This document shows positions 52,450 through 62,132 of a DNA stretch of 64,000 nucleotides, one piece after another. This DNA comes from an uncultured Lachnospiraceae bacterium (GTDB taxonomy: Bacteria; Bacillota; Clostridia; Lachnospirales; Lachnospiraceae), in assembly GCA_910576815.1 (NCBI GenBank), contig CAJTKA010000019.1, positions 1 to 64,000 of the forward strand, written 5' to 3'. Position 1 is the stretch's first letter; every line of letters begins with the position of its first letter. Below the pieces are notes generated by a model, which ran no database searches, was not told where the DNA came from, and saw only the letters and a list, made by a program, of their open reading frames with translations. The position numbers were made by a program, and so were the translations under genes.

Positions 52450-55400
52450 CCTTCTTTCCCTTTCGTTTTTTGTGTAGGATCACTGCCGCTGCCAAGATCA
52501 ACACAGCAACGGTCCCGACCGCGATAAATACCACATAATCCATGATCCCTTTCTCTGTTACGCTGACCGCGATCTTCACATCGCTTCCTTCCACAGAAAA
52601 CAGGTGATAAATCCCCATAAGCTCTGTCTCGGCCTTTCTCCAGCCCGCGCCGTCCTGCACATAAATCTCCACGCCTTCCGTCTGTCCCTGCGGTGCCTGA
52701 TAGCGGATCTGATGGGTCTGCGCGCCGTCATCGGGAACGGTGATCTGCCAACACTCGGTCAGGTCTTCGGCTTCCTCGCCCTGCGGCAGCGTCACACTCA
52801 CCGCATTCACATCCAGCTTATCTACAGTCAGTTCATCCTCCTGGAAAAACCGCCCGTCCGCCAGAAGGGACGACTGCCCGTTATCCCGCATCCAGCTTCC
52901 CGCCAGCGTTGTCAGATACCGCACGTACTCCACCGATACATCCTCGTCGAGTCTGACATCCGTAAGGTCTTTGTTATCCCAGTCCGCATAGAAACCTTCC
53001 TTTACCGGGATATTCGGATATTGATCCAATGCCACACTGCCGCCGTAAGGGCAGTCAGCCGTCCCCACTTCCTCGTCATCGGCATAGAACGTGATCTTCA
53101 TCCTGCGAAAGGTTGCGGGAATCCCCTCCGTCTGCAACAGCGTCCGATAGCTTACCGGCTCTGCCTTTCCACTGTAGCTGATGCGGTCGATCCCGGCAAT
53201 CTCCTCCGAGACGAAATAATTATCTGCAAGCTCCGCGTTGTCGGAAACCTTACCCGCTATGGCGCCCGAGAAAGCCTCTGCCTCCCTGATCTTAACCATT
53301 GCCAGACAATTGTCTATCCCGCTGCCCCATCCGGCGATTCCGGCTACATATTCTCCGCCTTCCACTGAACATTTCGCATAGCTCCTACTGATATGGGACA
53401 ACGACTGCCCCGCAATGCCACCCACATAATCACCGGAAGTGCTCTCGATCCTGCCATAGTTCTCACAGCGAAGCACCATGCCCATCTCCTGCAGACCACA
53501 GACCCCGCCCGCATAACTTTTCTGCGCAGTCACCTTAGCCTGATTCACATTTCTCCTGAGCACGCACTTCGTGAGGAACGTAGAATTTGCCTTTGCGTCA
53601 TCCAGTCCCGTGATATCGCTCTCCAGGTCAAAATCATACTCGATCGCCATCGTCCCTGCAATCCCCGATACATTCAGATCCGCCGTCACGTTTCCGCCGT
53701 TGCTGCAGTTTGCAATAGTAGCGTCTATACTCTCCTCCGCATTCTCCTGCGACTCGTCCTCATATCGACTGGAATAATCCATTTCCAGCACGCCGTCCAA
53801 CGCATCCGTATACAACAGCATGATCTCACTGAACTGGTCGTTGATATTCGACAAATCGTCCCCCAGAAGGTCCTCGGAAGAAGACATTTCATCATTCAAA
53901 TAGCCCATATTTTCAGAAATATTCTTCAAGTTGGAATTAAGGCTCCCCGTTGTAGAGCGGTAGTCATCTCCCAGCCTGGGAAAGCTGAGATCCGGCTTAT
54001 CATTGATCGTCGTCAGGATATCCTTGGTTTCCTCCCCCATATCCTCCAGATTCGCTGCCGCCGACTTCGCGGAGGAAGCCGCCGACTGCATCTGCTTTCT
54101 TGCATCGTCCGTCATCTCGTCCGAATGTCTGGATGCGATATCTGTCATGATCTCCAGATTTTTGCGCATATCATCAGCATAGCTGCTTCCGTGGGCATCG
54201 CGGTACTGCTTATCCGCATATTTCCCCGCCTCCTCTGCTATCTGTGCGGCATTTGCCGTCATTTCCTCTGCTGCTTTTTCCTGCACCTGACGGTCAGCCG
54301 CCGCCTGTGCGCTGTCGTCCGTAAGCGGAAACTCCCTGCTTTCACCGCTGCTGCTATAATGCACCCATCCGGTGATGCCCATGTATTGTCCCGGTACATC
54401 CGCAAAAGGAAGGGACACAAACCCCCAGCCGCTGTCCACGCCTGATTCCCTCACAGGCTTTAGATCATACTCATTGGTCGTATCTTCATTTGCCGCCTTG
54501 CCGATATAATAATTCTCATAAGCTTCCGTGGCCTTTGCCACATCCTCTGTATGCTGCTTTCCTGCCTCCTCGATCGCTTTCTTTGCCCGGTCATACTGCT
54601 CCTTTTCCTCGGGCGTCATATACTGATAAAGATCCATCGACTTTACCATATCTTCCAGTTTCGCGGCAGCATCCTTTACATCCCCCGCCGCATCCGAAGC
54701 GTGATCGATCACGCCGCCGTCTTTGGCAGTCTCATCCAGCACATAGTCAAAACGGCTCACCGCCTCATTGACGGAGTTCATCATACTGTCCGTCCACTCC
54801 ACCGTCCTGTCCGCCAGAGAGTGGGTATCGTCAAGCGCCCGGTCTGCAAACCCCTGAATCACCGACAGCCTGTTGGAAAGCACATCCGAACGGTCTCCCG
54901 CATCATCCAGCATTTTCCCCACCTGATCGTGAAGCACATCAATGTGATCCGATAACTGCCGCACAATATCTTCCGACAAATCTACCGCAATATACGGCTC
55001 CGCCTGCCCGACAATACCGCCTACATCCTTACGCCCAAATATTTTACCCTTATTCACGCAGGCGTGCACATACCCTGACTGTCTGCCTGCAATGCCGCCC
55101 ACGTTATAGCCTATATGTTCGTAACCGATCATGCCCTCGTTGACACAATTTTGTATGATCCCTGTGGAAAGTCCTGCGATACCGCCCGTATCCACCGTAT
55201 TTTCCGTGGTGGAGAGTTTTTCGCTTTTTTCATCCGTTCCGCCTTCCATGGAGCTCAGAAGACCGGATGTATACTGCTCCAGATTGATATCCTCCAGTGA
55301 TTTCGCCTTGTCTTCGTTTGAAGTATTGACGTCAGCGCGATTAAGACAGCTCACGATGTTACCGACATTTTCACCTGCAATGCCGCCCGTATAATGCGCG

Positions 55401-56065
55401 CCCGTGATCGTTCCCTTTGCTTCGCTGTTCATCAGTACGCCGCTGATTTCATTGTAGCCAGTGATGCCGCCCACATAATCGCCTGCCTCCACGACACCGT
55501 CAAAGACGCAATTCAAAAGGACGCCGCTGTTATCTCCCACGATACCGCCTACCACCATCTGCGTCCCGGTCGGTCTGACTGATCCCTCTACTTTCAGGTT
55601 GGCAATGACTGCCGTCTCCTGCGTGTAATTAAAGAGCCCCACATAAGAGAGCGGTTTACGCACTGTCAATCCGCTGATCGTGTGTCCCTGCCCATCAAAA
55701 TATCCGCCGAAAGTCGGTATGGAGACAAAGTTCTCCCCTGCAAGGTCGATGTCCGCCGTCAAATATACTTTTTTATCCTGTGACCAGGTGTCCAGCCAGC
55801 AGTCTTTAGAAAAAGCCTTTAACTCATCAGCGTTGCTGATATAAACCTCTTTCCAGTCTATTTCCTCGTTTTTATAGGAGGCAATCGTCGCGTTGGCATC
55901 CTCCACACTGGCGACTTCCTGCTCCTCCTGGTCTTCCTCTGTATCTCCGTCTTTTTCTGTCTCCTCCTGCGGTTTTTCTTCCTCCGCCTGTACAGATCCC
56001 ATCGGACAAGTTCCCATAAACACTGCCGCCGTAAGCAGCAGCGCTGTCAGTCTCCTCTTACGCAT
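52430..56065 (-). CDS. Membrane-anchored GLUG-repeat surface protein with long coiled coil
   Basis: 1211 residues. A signal peptide (LTALLLTAAVFMGTCPMGSVQA) is followed by an acidic linker. Then come GLUG-type beta repeats such as YVGGITGYNE, HYTGGIAGENVG and YNVGGIAGRQSGY (about 100-370), a long helical region with heptads (about 370-790) holding a small beta insert, and a second GLUG block (YAGGVCGLQE, DYVGGIAGQS). The end is a beta domain, one membrane helix (YVVFIAVGTVAVLILAAAVIL) and a basic tail. ATG 56065 overlaps the MMPL gene end by 8 bp. The pair is likely one envelope system. The role is unknown. Confidence 0.8.
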   Translation of the reverse strand: MRKRRLTALLLTAAVFMGTCPMGSVQAEEEKPQEETEKDGDTEEDQEEQEVASVEDANATIASYKNEEIDWKEVYISNADELKAFSKDCWLDTWSQDKKVYLTADIDLAGENFVSIPTFGGYFDGQGHTISGLTVRKPLSYVGLFNYTQETAVIANLKVEGSVRPTGTQMVVGGIVGDNSGVLLNCVFDGVVEAGDYVGGITGYNEISGVLMNSEAKGTITGAHYTGGIAGENVGNIVSCLNRADVNTSNEDKAKSLEDINLEQYTSGLLSSMEGGTDEKSEKLSTTENTVDTGGIAGLSTGIIQNCVNEGMIGYEHIGYNVGGIAGRQSGYVHACVNKGKIFGRKDVGGIVGQAEPYIAVDLSEDIVRQLSDHIDVLHDQVGKMLDDAGDRSDVLSNRLSVIQGFADRALDDTHSLADRTVEWTDSMMNSVNEAVSRFDYVLDETAKDGGVIDHASDAAGDVKDAAAKLEDMVKSMDLYQYMTPEEKEQYDRAKKAIEEAGKQHTEDVAKATEAYENYYIGKAANEDTTNEYDLKPVRESGVDSGWGFVSLPFADVPGQYMGITGWVHYSSSGESREFPLTDDSAQAAADRQVQEKAAEEMTANAAQIAEEAGKYADKQYRDAHGSSYADDMRKNLEIMTDIASRHSDEMTDDARKQMQSAASSAKSAAANLEDMGEETKDILTTINDKPDLSFPRLGDDYRSTTGSLNSNLKNISENMGYLNDEMSSSEDLLGDDLSNINDQFSEIMLLYTDALDGVLEMDYSSRYEDESQENAEESIDATIANCSNGGNVTADLNVSGIAGTMAIEYDFDLESDITGLDDAKANSTFLTKCVLRRNVNQAKVTAQKSYAGGVCGLQEMGMVLRCENYGRIESTSGDYVGGIAGQSLSHISRSYAKCSVEGGEYVAGIAGWGSGIDNCLAMVKIREAEAFSGAIAGKVSDNAELADNYFVSEEIAGIDRISYSGKAEPVSYRTLLQTEGIPATFRRMKITFYADDEEVGTADCPYGGSVALDQYPNIPVKEGFYADWDNKDLTDVRLDEDVSVEYVRYLTTLAGSWMRDNGQSSLLADGRFFQEDELTVDKLDVNAVSVTLPQGEEAEDLTECWQITVPDDGAQTHQIRYQAPQGQTEGVEIYVQDGAGWRKAETELMGIYHLFSVEGSDVKIAVSVTEKGIMDYVVFIAVGTVAVLILAAAVILHKKRKGKKAGNTAK

Positions 56066-58631
56066 GGTCAGCCACCTCCCTGCTATCTTCCTGTCTCTCG
56101 GTTCCGACATCCGTGTCAGTTTCTCCCTTCACACCGATCGGCTGTCTGCTCGCCATCTCCTCCGACACCGTCTCCGTCAGCTGCCGATATTCCTCCTCCG
56201 TAAGCTCCGTCACATCTCCGGCTTCCACATAAGCGCTCACATTACCCTTGACAATGGCGCTCATGCTGCCTGTCACGGTTCCCTCGATCCTGCCGCGCAC
56301 CAGGCCGTTAACCCTCATCAGCCCGGTCACATTTTTCGTGCGGATCGGCATATTCATCACAAAGGCAGTCTTTTCTATGATTTTATCACCCACCAGAAGG
56401 ATCTGCGGCAGAACAAACATGGTCACCAAGATAGAAATGGAAGTTCCTCTGCCCAGACATTTTCCGATACCGAAGATTGCCGCATTGGAGGTCAACTTAC
56501 CAATCAGAAAGCCTGCTACCACCATCATGGTTCCCGAGGTAATGATCGTCGGGAATGCCTGATTCATGGAATCAATGATGGACTGCCTTCTGCCGTTTGT
56601 CTTACGCAGCTCCATATAGCGGCCCGCAATAACGATGGCGTAGTCGATATTTGCGCCCATCTGGATCGAGCTGACAATCAGATAGGACATAAAGAAAATG
56701 TTATCATGCTGTAATGCCGGCACGGAAAAGTTCAGCCAGATACAGCCCTGAATTACCGCAATCAAAAGTACGGGCATACCCGCCGACTTAAAGGTGAACA
56801 AGAGCACCACCAGCACGGCCAGAATGGACACCACGTTATTGACCAGATTGTCGCGGCCGAACGTCTTTTGCAGATCGTACTGGCTCACCGACTCACCGCA
56901 GACCAGCACCCTGCCGCTCGGATAATACTTCTCCGCGATCTCGTGCATCCTGTCAAGAAAGGCGAAGGTCTCCTGACTCTCCTCGGGAAGCGTCAGGAAA
57001 ACAAGCATACGACTGTAGTTCTCGCCCTGCAGCTGATTATTCGCAAAGTTCATGGCATCAAAAGCATCATCCAGCATATCCTGCAGATCATCCTCCAGCG
57101 TGACATACCCTTCCTCGACTTCGTCATGCACAAACATAAACATATCGATCAAAGACACTTTATATTCGGGAAGGCCATTGACCACCTTCGCGTAATCCTC
57201 ATCATTCACGGCATAGGCAGCATATACCAGTTCTGCCACCTCATAGTCCAGATCGATCAGCTCCGAAAACTGCCTCGGCGTAAGCCTGTCTGTCAAACAG
57301 TAACCGTCTAGCGCCTCGATATTGGCAAGCCCCTGCGTATAATCTACTTCAGGACAGGCCTCCAGCTCCTCTAACAGCTTCGCTTCCTTCTCATAATCTC
57401 CCGCAGGCACGATCAGAGCAACCATATTGTTGGCACCAAAGTTCTCTGTCTGCAATTCCTCTGTTTTTTGAATGCTGTTCTGAATCGGCGGCGTGATCGT
57501 AGAGTCGCCGAACACATACGGGCATTTGCTGGAAATGGTGTATGCTCCCACGATTACCAGCACAAAAAGCGGCGCTACAATAAATCGCGTCGCATAGTCA
57601 AACTTACCCACAAAAGGAATATCCGGAATAAAGTTCTTATGCTTAGTCTTATCCATCAGATTGGAAAACAGCATGATTACACCGGGCATCAGCAGGAAAA
57701 CAGACCCCAGCGCCAGGAAAATGGACTTGATCAGGCACATGGACAGATCCGGTCCCATCTTATACTGCATAAAACCCATGGCAATCAGACCGCCTATTGT
57801 AGTCAGGGAGCTGCCGCAGATTTCCGGGATCGCCTTACTCAAAGCGATAATGATCGCCTCGCGGGCTTCCAGATTAGCATGCTCCTCCTTATATCTGTTC
57901 AAAAGGATAATGGCGTAATCCACTGACAGCGCAAGCTGCAACACCACTGTCACGGAATTGGACACAAAAGAGATCGTCCCAAATACAAAGTTCGTGCCCA
58001 TCTGCAAAATAGCTGCCGCCAAGAACGTGATCAACAAAACCGGCACCTCCGCATAAGCCTGCGAAGTAAGAAACAGCACCGTCACCACAACAAGGGCTAC
58101 CAGCACAACGATCACATTCATTTCGTTTGCAATCAGCTCCGCCTCGATATCTCCCAACGTGGTGGACAGATAATAATCATAGCCGCCCAGTTTTTCTTTT
58201 ACCCGCTCCAAAACCTCCAGGCATCTGTCGTCCTTCTCATCATAATCAAACGTGACATTGTAATAGGAAGATCCATTAAAATAATGATCTTCCGAATCGT
58301 CAAAGTCTACCATGAAGACGCCGGGCATAAATTCCAGATCCCGCTCGATCGACTCCGCCTGTTCATAGGACACATTCGCCACCATCACATCACAGGTCCC
58401 GTATGTAATAAATTCCTGCTCCATCAGATCCAAGCCCTGCTTGGTCTCCGTGGAATCCGGCAGATAGTGGGACATGGAGTTCTCGACGTTGACCCAGTTT
58501 CTTGACACAGCAGAAAAAATAATCAGAATGCCAAACAGCAGAAAAAAGAGATTTCGTTTATCCACAATAAATCCGCAGATTTTGACCATGGTCTGATTGC
58601 CGCCTCTTTTCTCATTTTGTTCCTTTTCCAT
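56058..58631 (-). CDS. MMPL/RND-family transporter
   Basis: 857 residues. Two six-helix RND halves, each with a TM4 aspartate: QLALSVDYAIILLNRYKEE and QMGANIDYAIVIAGRYMELR. Large extracytoplasmic loops follow TM1 and TM7. The family moves lipids or other hydrophobic molecules through the membrane with proton flow. After the last helix, a Gly/Val repeat (VNGLVRGRIEGTVTG, then IVKGNVSAYVEAG) resembles a small beta-solenoid, and an acidic tail ends the protein. GAGGAG lies 8 bp before ATG 58631. The GLUG surface protein is translationally coupled downstream. Confidence 0.9.
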   Translation of the reverse strand: MEKEQNEKRGGNQTMVKICGFIVDKRNLFFLLFGILIIFSAVSRNWVNVENSMSHYLPDSTETKQGLDLMEQEFITYGTCDVMVANVSYEQAESIERDLEFMPGVFMVDFDDSEDHYFNGSSYYNVTFDYDEKDDRCLEVLERVKEKLGGYDYYLSTTLGDIEAELIANEMNVIVVLVALVVVTVLFLTSQAYAEVPVLLITFLAAAILQMGTNFVFGTISFVSNSVTVVLQLALSVDYAIILLNRYKEEHANLEAREAIIIALSKAIPEICGSSLTTIGGLIAMGFMQYKMGPDLSMCLIKSIFLALGSVFLLMPGVIMLFSNLMDKTKHKNFIPDIPFVGKFDYATRFIVAPLFVLVIVGAYTISSKCPYVFGDSTITPPIQNSIQKTEELQTENFGANNMVALIVPAGDYEKEAKLLEELEACPEVDYTQGLANIEALDGYCLTDRLTPRQFSELIDLDYEVAELVYAAYAVNDEDYAKVVNGLPEYKVSLIDMFMFVHDEVEEGYVTLEDDLQDMLDDAFDAMNFANNQLQGENYSRMLVFLTLPEESQETFAFLDRMHEIAEKYYPSGRVLVCGESVSQYDLQKTFGRDNLVNNVVSILAVLVVLLFTFKSAGMPVLLIAVIQGCIWLNFSVPALQHDNIFFMSYLIVSSIQMGANIDYAIVIAGRYMELRKTNGRRQSIIDSMNQAFPTIITSGTMMVVAGFLIGKLTSNAAIFGIGKCLGRGTSISILVTMFVLPQILLVGDKIIEKTAFVMNMPIRTKNVTGLMRVNGLVRGRIEGTVTGSMSAIVKGNVSAYVEAGDVTELTEEEYRQLTETVSEEMASRQPIGVKGETDTDVGTERQEDSREVADHA

Positions 58632-58807
58632 AGAAACACTCCTCTCTCGTTCAAGAGGAAATATAGCACCATTGACATCAATCGTCAATTCCATAGAGGG
58701 CCGTTTCTATACATTCCCTCAATATTGTATAACAACCCGCCAATCAATATCTATCTGCGCAGATAATGGACTTTCGTTTTTAGGAGGATTGTGATAAAAT
58801 TTTTTCT

Positions 58808-60169
58808 ATGAGAAGCCATTTACACCCACATTTTTCCACAACACAGACCATCTTGCTCAGCTTTTTGCTGGCAATCCTGGTCGGAAGCGCTCTGCTGGCT
58901 CTGCCGGTCAGTGCCGCAGACGGCGCGGCCGTACCCTATATTGACGCGCTTTTTACGGCCACCACCTCCATCTGTGTGACCGGTCTGGTGACCGTTCCCA
59001 CTTTTTCTACATGGAGTGTTTTCGGTCAGATCGTCATTCTGTTTCTGATACAGATCGGCGGGCTCGGCGTCGTCACCATCATGTCGTGGCTGATGATCAG
59101 TCTGCACCGTAAAATCGGCATCAAAGACAGAATGCTGATTCAGGACGCATTTAACCTAAATACCCTATCAGGCATGGTTAAGTTTATCCGCAAGGTTATT
59201 GCGGGAACGCTTTTGATAGAGGGGATCGGCGCGCTTTTGTATATGACGGTATTTGTACCGGAATTTGGCGTAAGAGGCATCTGGATCTCTGTCTTTAACG
59301 CCGTTTCCGCCTTTTGCAACGCAGGCATGGATATTATCTCGGAAAACAGTCTCTACGCCTACGTGCATCATCCCGTCATCAATATTGTGACGATTCTGTT
59401 GATTGTTTTCGGCGGGATTGGCTACATTGTCTGGTGGGATATCGTAGGTGCTCTGAAACACATACGGCAGCAGAAGCTGCGGTGCTTTGCGAATTTGACC
59501 CTTCACAGCAAGATCGCCCTCTCCATGACGGGACTCCTGATCCTTGCCGGAACAGCAGCCATTTTTGCCTTTGAATATAACAATCCTCTGACAATGGAAA
59601 GCTTTTCTTTCTTTGACAAGCTGCAGGCATCGCTTTTCCAGTCCGTGACCACGAGAACCGCAGGCTTTGCAACCGTCCCGCAAGAGGATCTGACAAACGC
59701 ATCCGCCCTTGTTTCTCTGCTTTTGATGTTTATCGGCGGCTCCCCGGTGGGCACGGCCGGCGGCATCAAAACGGTGACTTTTGCAGTACTGATTACCTCG
59801 GCATTTGCCACGATGAAATCCCACTCTGAGGCGGAACTTTTTCAACGGACCATTCCCAAGCACGCCGTCAGCAAGGCCGTTGCCGTCGTAAGCATGGCTT
59901 TTATCATCCTGTTTACGGCAACCCTCCTCCTGTCGGCAGTCACCGATGCGGACGCCCTCGACGTCGTCTATGAAACCGTCAGCGCCGCTGCCACAGTGGG
60001 TCTGACAAGAAGTCTCACATCCGGCCTGAATATCTGGGGACGAATCATTATCATCGTAACCATGTATCTTGGCAGGGTCGGCCCAATCTCCTTAATGATT
60101 GCGCTGAACACCAAAAAGGAAACGAAAAATATTATCAAGAATCCCTCGGAAGATATCAGCGTGGGATGA
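58808..60169 (+). CDS. ktrB: Potassium uptake channel subunit KtrB (TrkH family)
   Basis: 453 residues with four M1-P-M2 repeats. The selectivity-filter loops are TTSICVTGL, NAVSAFCNAG, SVTTRTAGF and SAAATVGLT, each with the key glycine. The gating loop GGSPVGTAGGIKTVT is present. It imports K+ with sodium or proton coupling, gated by KtrA, whose gene follows 16 bp later. The ATG at 58808 is 20 bp from the best AGGAGG site, longer than usual. No c-di-AMP riboswitch fits in the 113-bp upstream gap. Confidence 0.95.
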   Translation: MRSHLHPHFSTTQTILLSFLLAILVGSALLALPVSAADGAAVPYIDALFTATTSICVTGLVTVPTFSTWSVFGQIVILFLIQIGGLGVVTIMSWLMISLHRKIGIKDRMLIQDAFNLNTLSGMVKFIRKVIAGTLLIEGIGALLYMTVFVPEFGVRGIWISVFNAVSAFCNAGMDIISENSLYAYVHHPVINIVTILLIVFGGIGYIVWWDIVGALKHIRQQKLRCFANLTLHSKIALSMTGLLILAGTAAIFAFEYNNPLTMESFSFFDKLQASLFQSVTTRTAGFATVPQEDLTNASALVSLLLMFIGGSPVGTAGGIKTVTFAVLITSAFATMKSHSEAELFQRTIPKHAVSKAVAVVSMAFIILFTATLLLSAVTDADALDVVYETVSAAATVGLTRSLTSGLNIWGRIIIIVTMYLGRVGPISLMIALNTKKETKNIIKNPSEDISVG

Positions 60170-60185
60170 GAAAGGAACGCATCTT

Positions 60186-60836
60186 ATGAGCATCCATCAA
60201 ACTTATGCGGTATTTGGCCTCGGCAGATACGGCCTTGCCGTGGCAAAGGAACTGGTAGAAAACGGCGCGGAAGTGCTCGCCGTAGATCTGGACGAAGAAC
60301 TTGTCAATACCGCCATCTCCGAAATTCCCTACTGTAAATGCGCGGATATCACGGAGGCGGAAGTCATCAAACAGTTGGGTATTGCCAATATCGACGTCGT
60401 CATTATCGCCATGGCCAGCAATCTGGAGGCCAGTGTGATGGCAACCATGCTCTGCAAGGAGATCGGCGTAAAAACCGTGATCGCTAAATGTGCCACTGAC
60501 CTCGATCGCAAGATCTTAAGCAAAGTCGGGGCCGATCGGGTCGTATTTCCGGAGAGCGAGTCAGGCATCCGCCTTGCCAAAAACCTCTTAAGCTCCGGCT
60601 TTATAGATATCATGGAACTATCGAAAGATGTCTCCATGGTGGAACTGCCCGTTAAGGCAGAATGGGCGGGAAAGTCCCTGATGGAACTAAAACTCCGCAA
60701 AAAATATACCATCAACGTCGTTGCCATCATTGAGGATAAAAACGTGCGCATTGATATCGACCCTGAAATGCCGCTGGCGGCATCCATGAAAATGATCGTG
60801 ATCGCTGATACGGCCAAACTGGAAAAGCTTGCGTAA
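60186..60836 (+). CDS. ktrA: KtrA-type potassium uptake regulator (RCK)
   Basis: 216 residues. The RCK_N nucleotide fold has AVFGLGRYGLAVAKEL with GxGxxG, the acidic end AVDLD, and FPESESGIRLAKNLLS. The RCK_C domain follows (about 140-216), which in relatives binds c-di-AMP. It forms a ring that gates KtrB according to ATP/ADP. It sits between ktrB and the diguanylate cyclase gene. Confidence 0.95.
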   Translation: MSIHQTYAVFGLGRYGLAVAKELVENGAEVLAVDLDEELVNTAISEIPYCKCADITEAEVIKQLGIANIDVVIIAMASNLEASVMATMLCKEIGVKTVIAKCATDLDRKILSKVGADRVVFPESESGIRLAKNLLSSGFIDIMELSKDVSMVELPVKAEWAGKSLMELKLRKKYTINVVAIIEDKNVRIDIDPEMPLAASMKMIVIADTAKLEKLA

Positions 60837-60855
60837 CTTTGAAAGGAAATACGAA

Positions 60856-62082
60856 ATGGATGCTGCAACTACGATAAAAAATCTGCTTTTTATTGACAAC
60901 GGACGGACTTATGAAGAACTTCGCCCGATTCTCAGTGACGAATACAATATCCTGATCGCCAAAGATATGACGGCGGCAGAAGATATTCTAAAACATGACA
61001 AGACCGAAGTCAGTGTGTTTTTGATTCACGCCAATCTTAAGGATGACATTCACCGGGCCGTGGAATTTATAAAAGACAGCAACCGCCTTATTTCCATTCC
61101 GATCCTGATTTATGCGGACGAAAATCCGTCTGCCGACAGCCTTGACTGCCTCGGATCCGGCGTTTTTGACTGCATCACCAAACCATATATCAGTTCTATT
61201 ATTAAAAACAGGATCGCAAATGCTATTGCGTTTACGGACTCCATGAGCTTTTACGGTATTGAAAAAATACTCAAGGAGCTTCCCTCCAACATTTTTCTTA
61301 AAGATAATGAATGCCGCTATGTTTTCGCGACTAAGTATTGGCATCATCTGAATCATGCGGACGATCCCAACTGGACGATCAGAGGAAAGATCGACCCCGA
61401 GATACGCAAGGATAAAGATAACGCCATCGAAGCACATAAAAAGGATATGGAGATCATCAAAACCGGAAAAGGCGCGACATACACCATTGAGATCAATGAG
61501 GACGGGATACAGGACTTCCTGCAAGTGATCAAGGAACCCCTTTTCAATGAAAACGGCTGTGTTACCGGCATCATCGGACTGATCAACGATGTGACGGAAA
61601 CCGAATTGCTCAAACAGAAACTCAGAGAACAGGCCATCACCGATGAAATGACCGGCCTGTATAACCGGGCATTTCTGGATGAATTTGTCAAAACGCACGA
61701 TGATGACTGTTACCCGCTGGCCATTATCTCCGCTGACTGCGACGGCCTGAAGGCAATCAATGATACCTACGGACATATCGCGGGAGATGAATATATCAAA
61801 GCCGCTGTAGATCTGTTCAAAATGGTGCTGCCCCCGGAACGCATGCTGTTCCGCATGGGCGGTGATGAATTTCTTGTGTTACTGCCGGGCACATCGGAGG
61901 AGGCCGCCCTGTGTCTCGTAGAACAGCTGAAAGAAAAACAAAAACGGTTCCAGGTCATGAATAAGCAGTTAAGCGTCTCTTTTGGCGTATCCGTCATGAA
62001 CAGCGGGGCAGATAATTTCCATACACGCTTTACCGAGTCGGATCAAAATATGTATCTTGAAAAAAGAAAACGGCGGGAATAA
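60856..62082 (+). CDS. Diguanylate cyclase with pseudo-receiver and PAS domains
   Basis: 408 residues. Residues about 8-125 follow a receiver fold, but the phospho-acceptor site reads FLIHANL (His in place of Asp) and the acidic pair is changed, so it is not phosphorylated in the usual way; the Lys of CITKPYISS remains. A PAS domain follows (about 135-255: LPSNIFLKDNECRYVFATKYW, GCVTGIIGLINDVTE), then an active GGDEF domain (DEMTGLYNR, DCDGLKAINDTYGH, RMGGDEFLVLL) making c-di-GMP. It lies 19 bp after ktrA. A strong terminator follows. ATG 60856 has AAAGGA upstream. Confidence 0.92.
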   Translation: MDAATTIKNLLFIDNGRTYEELRPILSDEYNILIAKDMTAAEDILKHDKTEVSVFLIHANLKDDIHRAVEFIKDSNRLISIPILIYADENPSADSLDCLGSGVFDCITKPYISSIIKNRIANAIAFTDSMSFYGIEKILKELPSNIFLKDNECRYVFATKYWHHLNHADDPNWTIRGKIDPEIRKDKDNAIEAHKKDMEIIKTGKGATYTIEINEDGIQDFLQVIKEPLFNENGCVTGIIGLINDVTETELLKQKLREQAITDEMTGLYNRAFLDEFVKTHDDDCYPLAIISADCDGLKAINDTYGHIAGDEYIKAAVDLFKMVLPPERMLFRMGGDEFLVLLPGTSEEAALCLVEQLKEKQKRFQVMNKQLSVSFGVSVMNSGADNFHTRFTESDQNMYLEKRKRRE

Positions 62083-62094
62083 CGCAGAAACATT

Positions 62095-62128
62095 ATGGCG
62101 GCTACGCAGAGTAGCCGCCATTGTTTGA
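62095..62128. terminator. Terminator after the ktr-GGDEF operon
   Basis: ATGGCGGCTAC (62095-62105) and GTAGCCGCCAT (62111-62121) form a perfect 11-bp GC-rich stem with a GCAGA loop, followed by TGTTT. It probably serves the convergent hydrolase gene as well. Confidence 0.8.
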
Positions 62129-62132
62129 TCCT

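Noticed and set aside
58695..58807. c-di-AMP (ydaO) riboswitch before ktrB
   Set aside because: The gap is too short and lacks the conserved aptamer segments.
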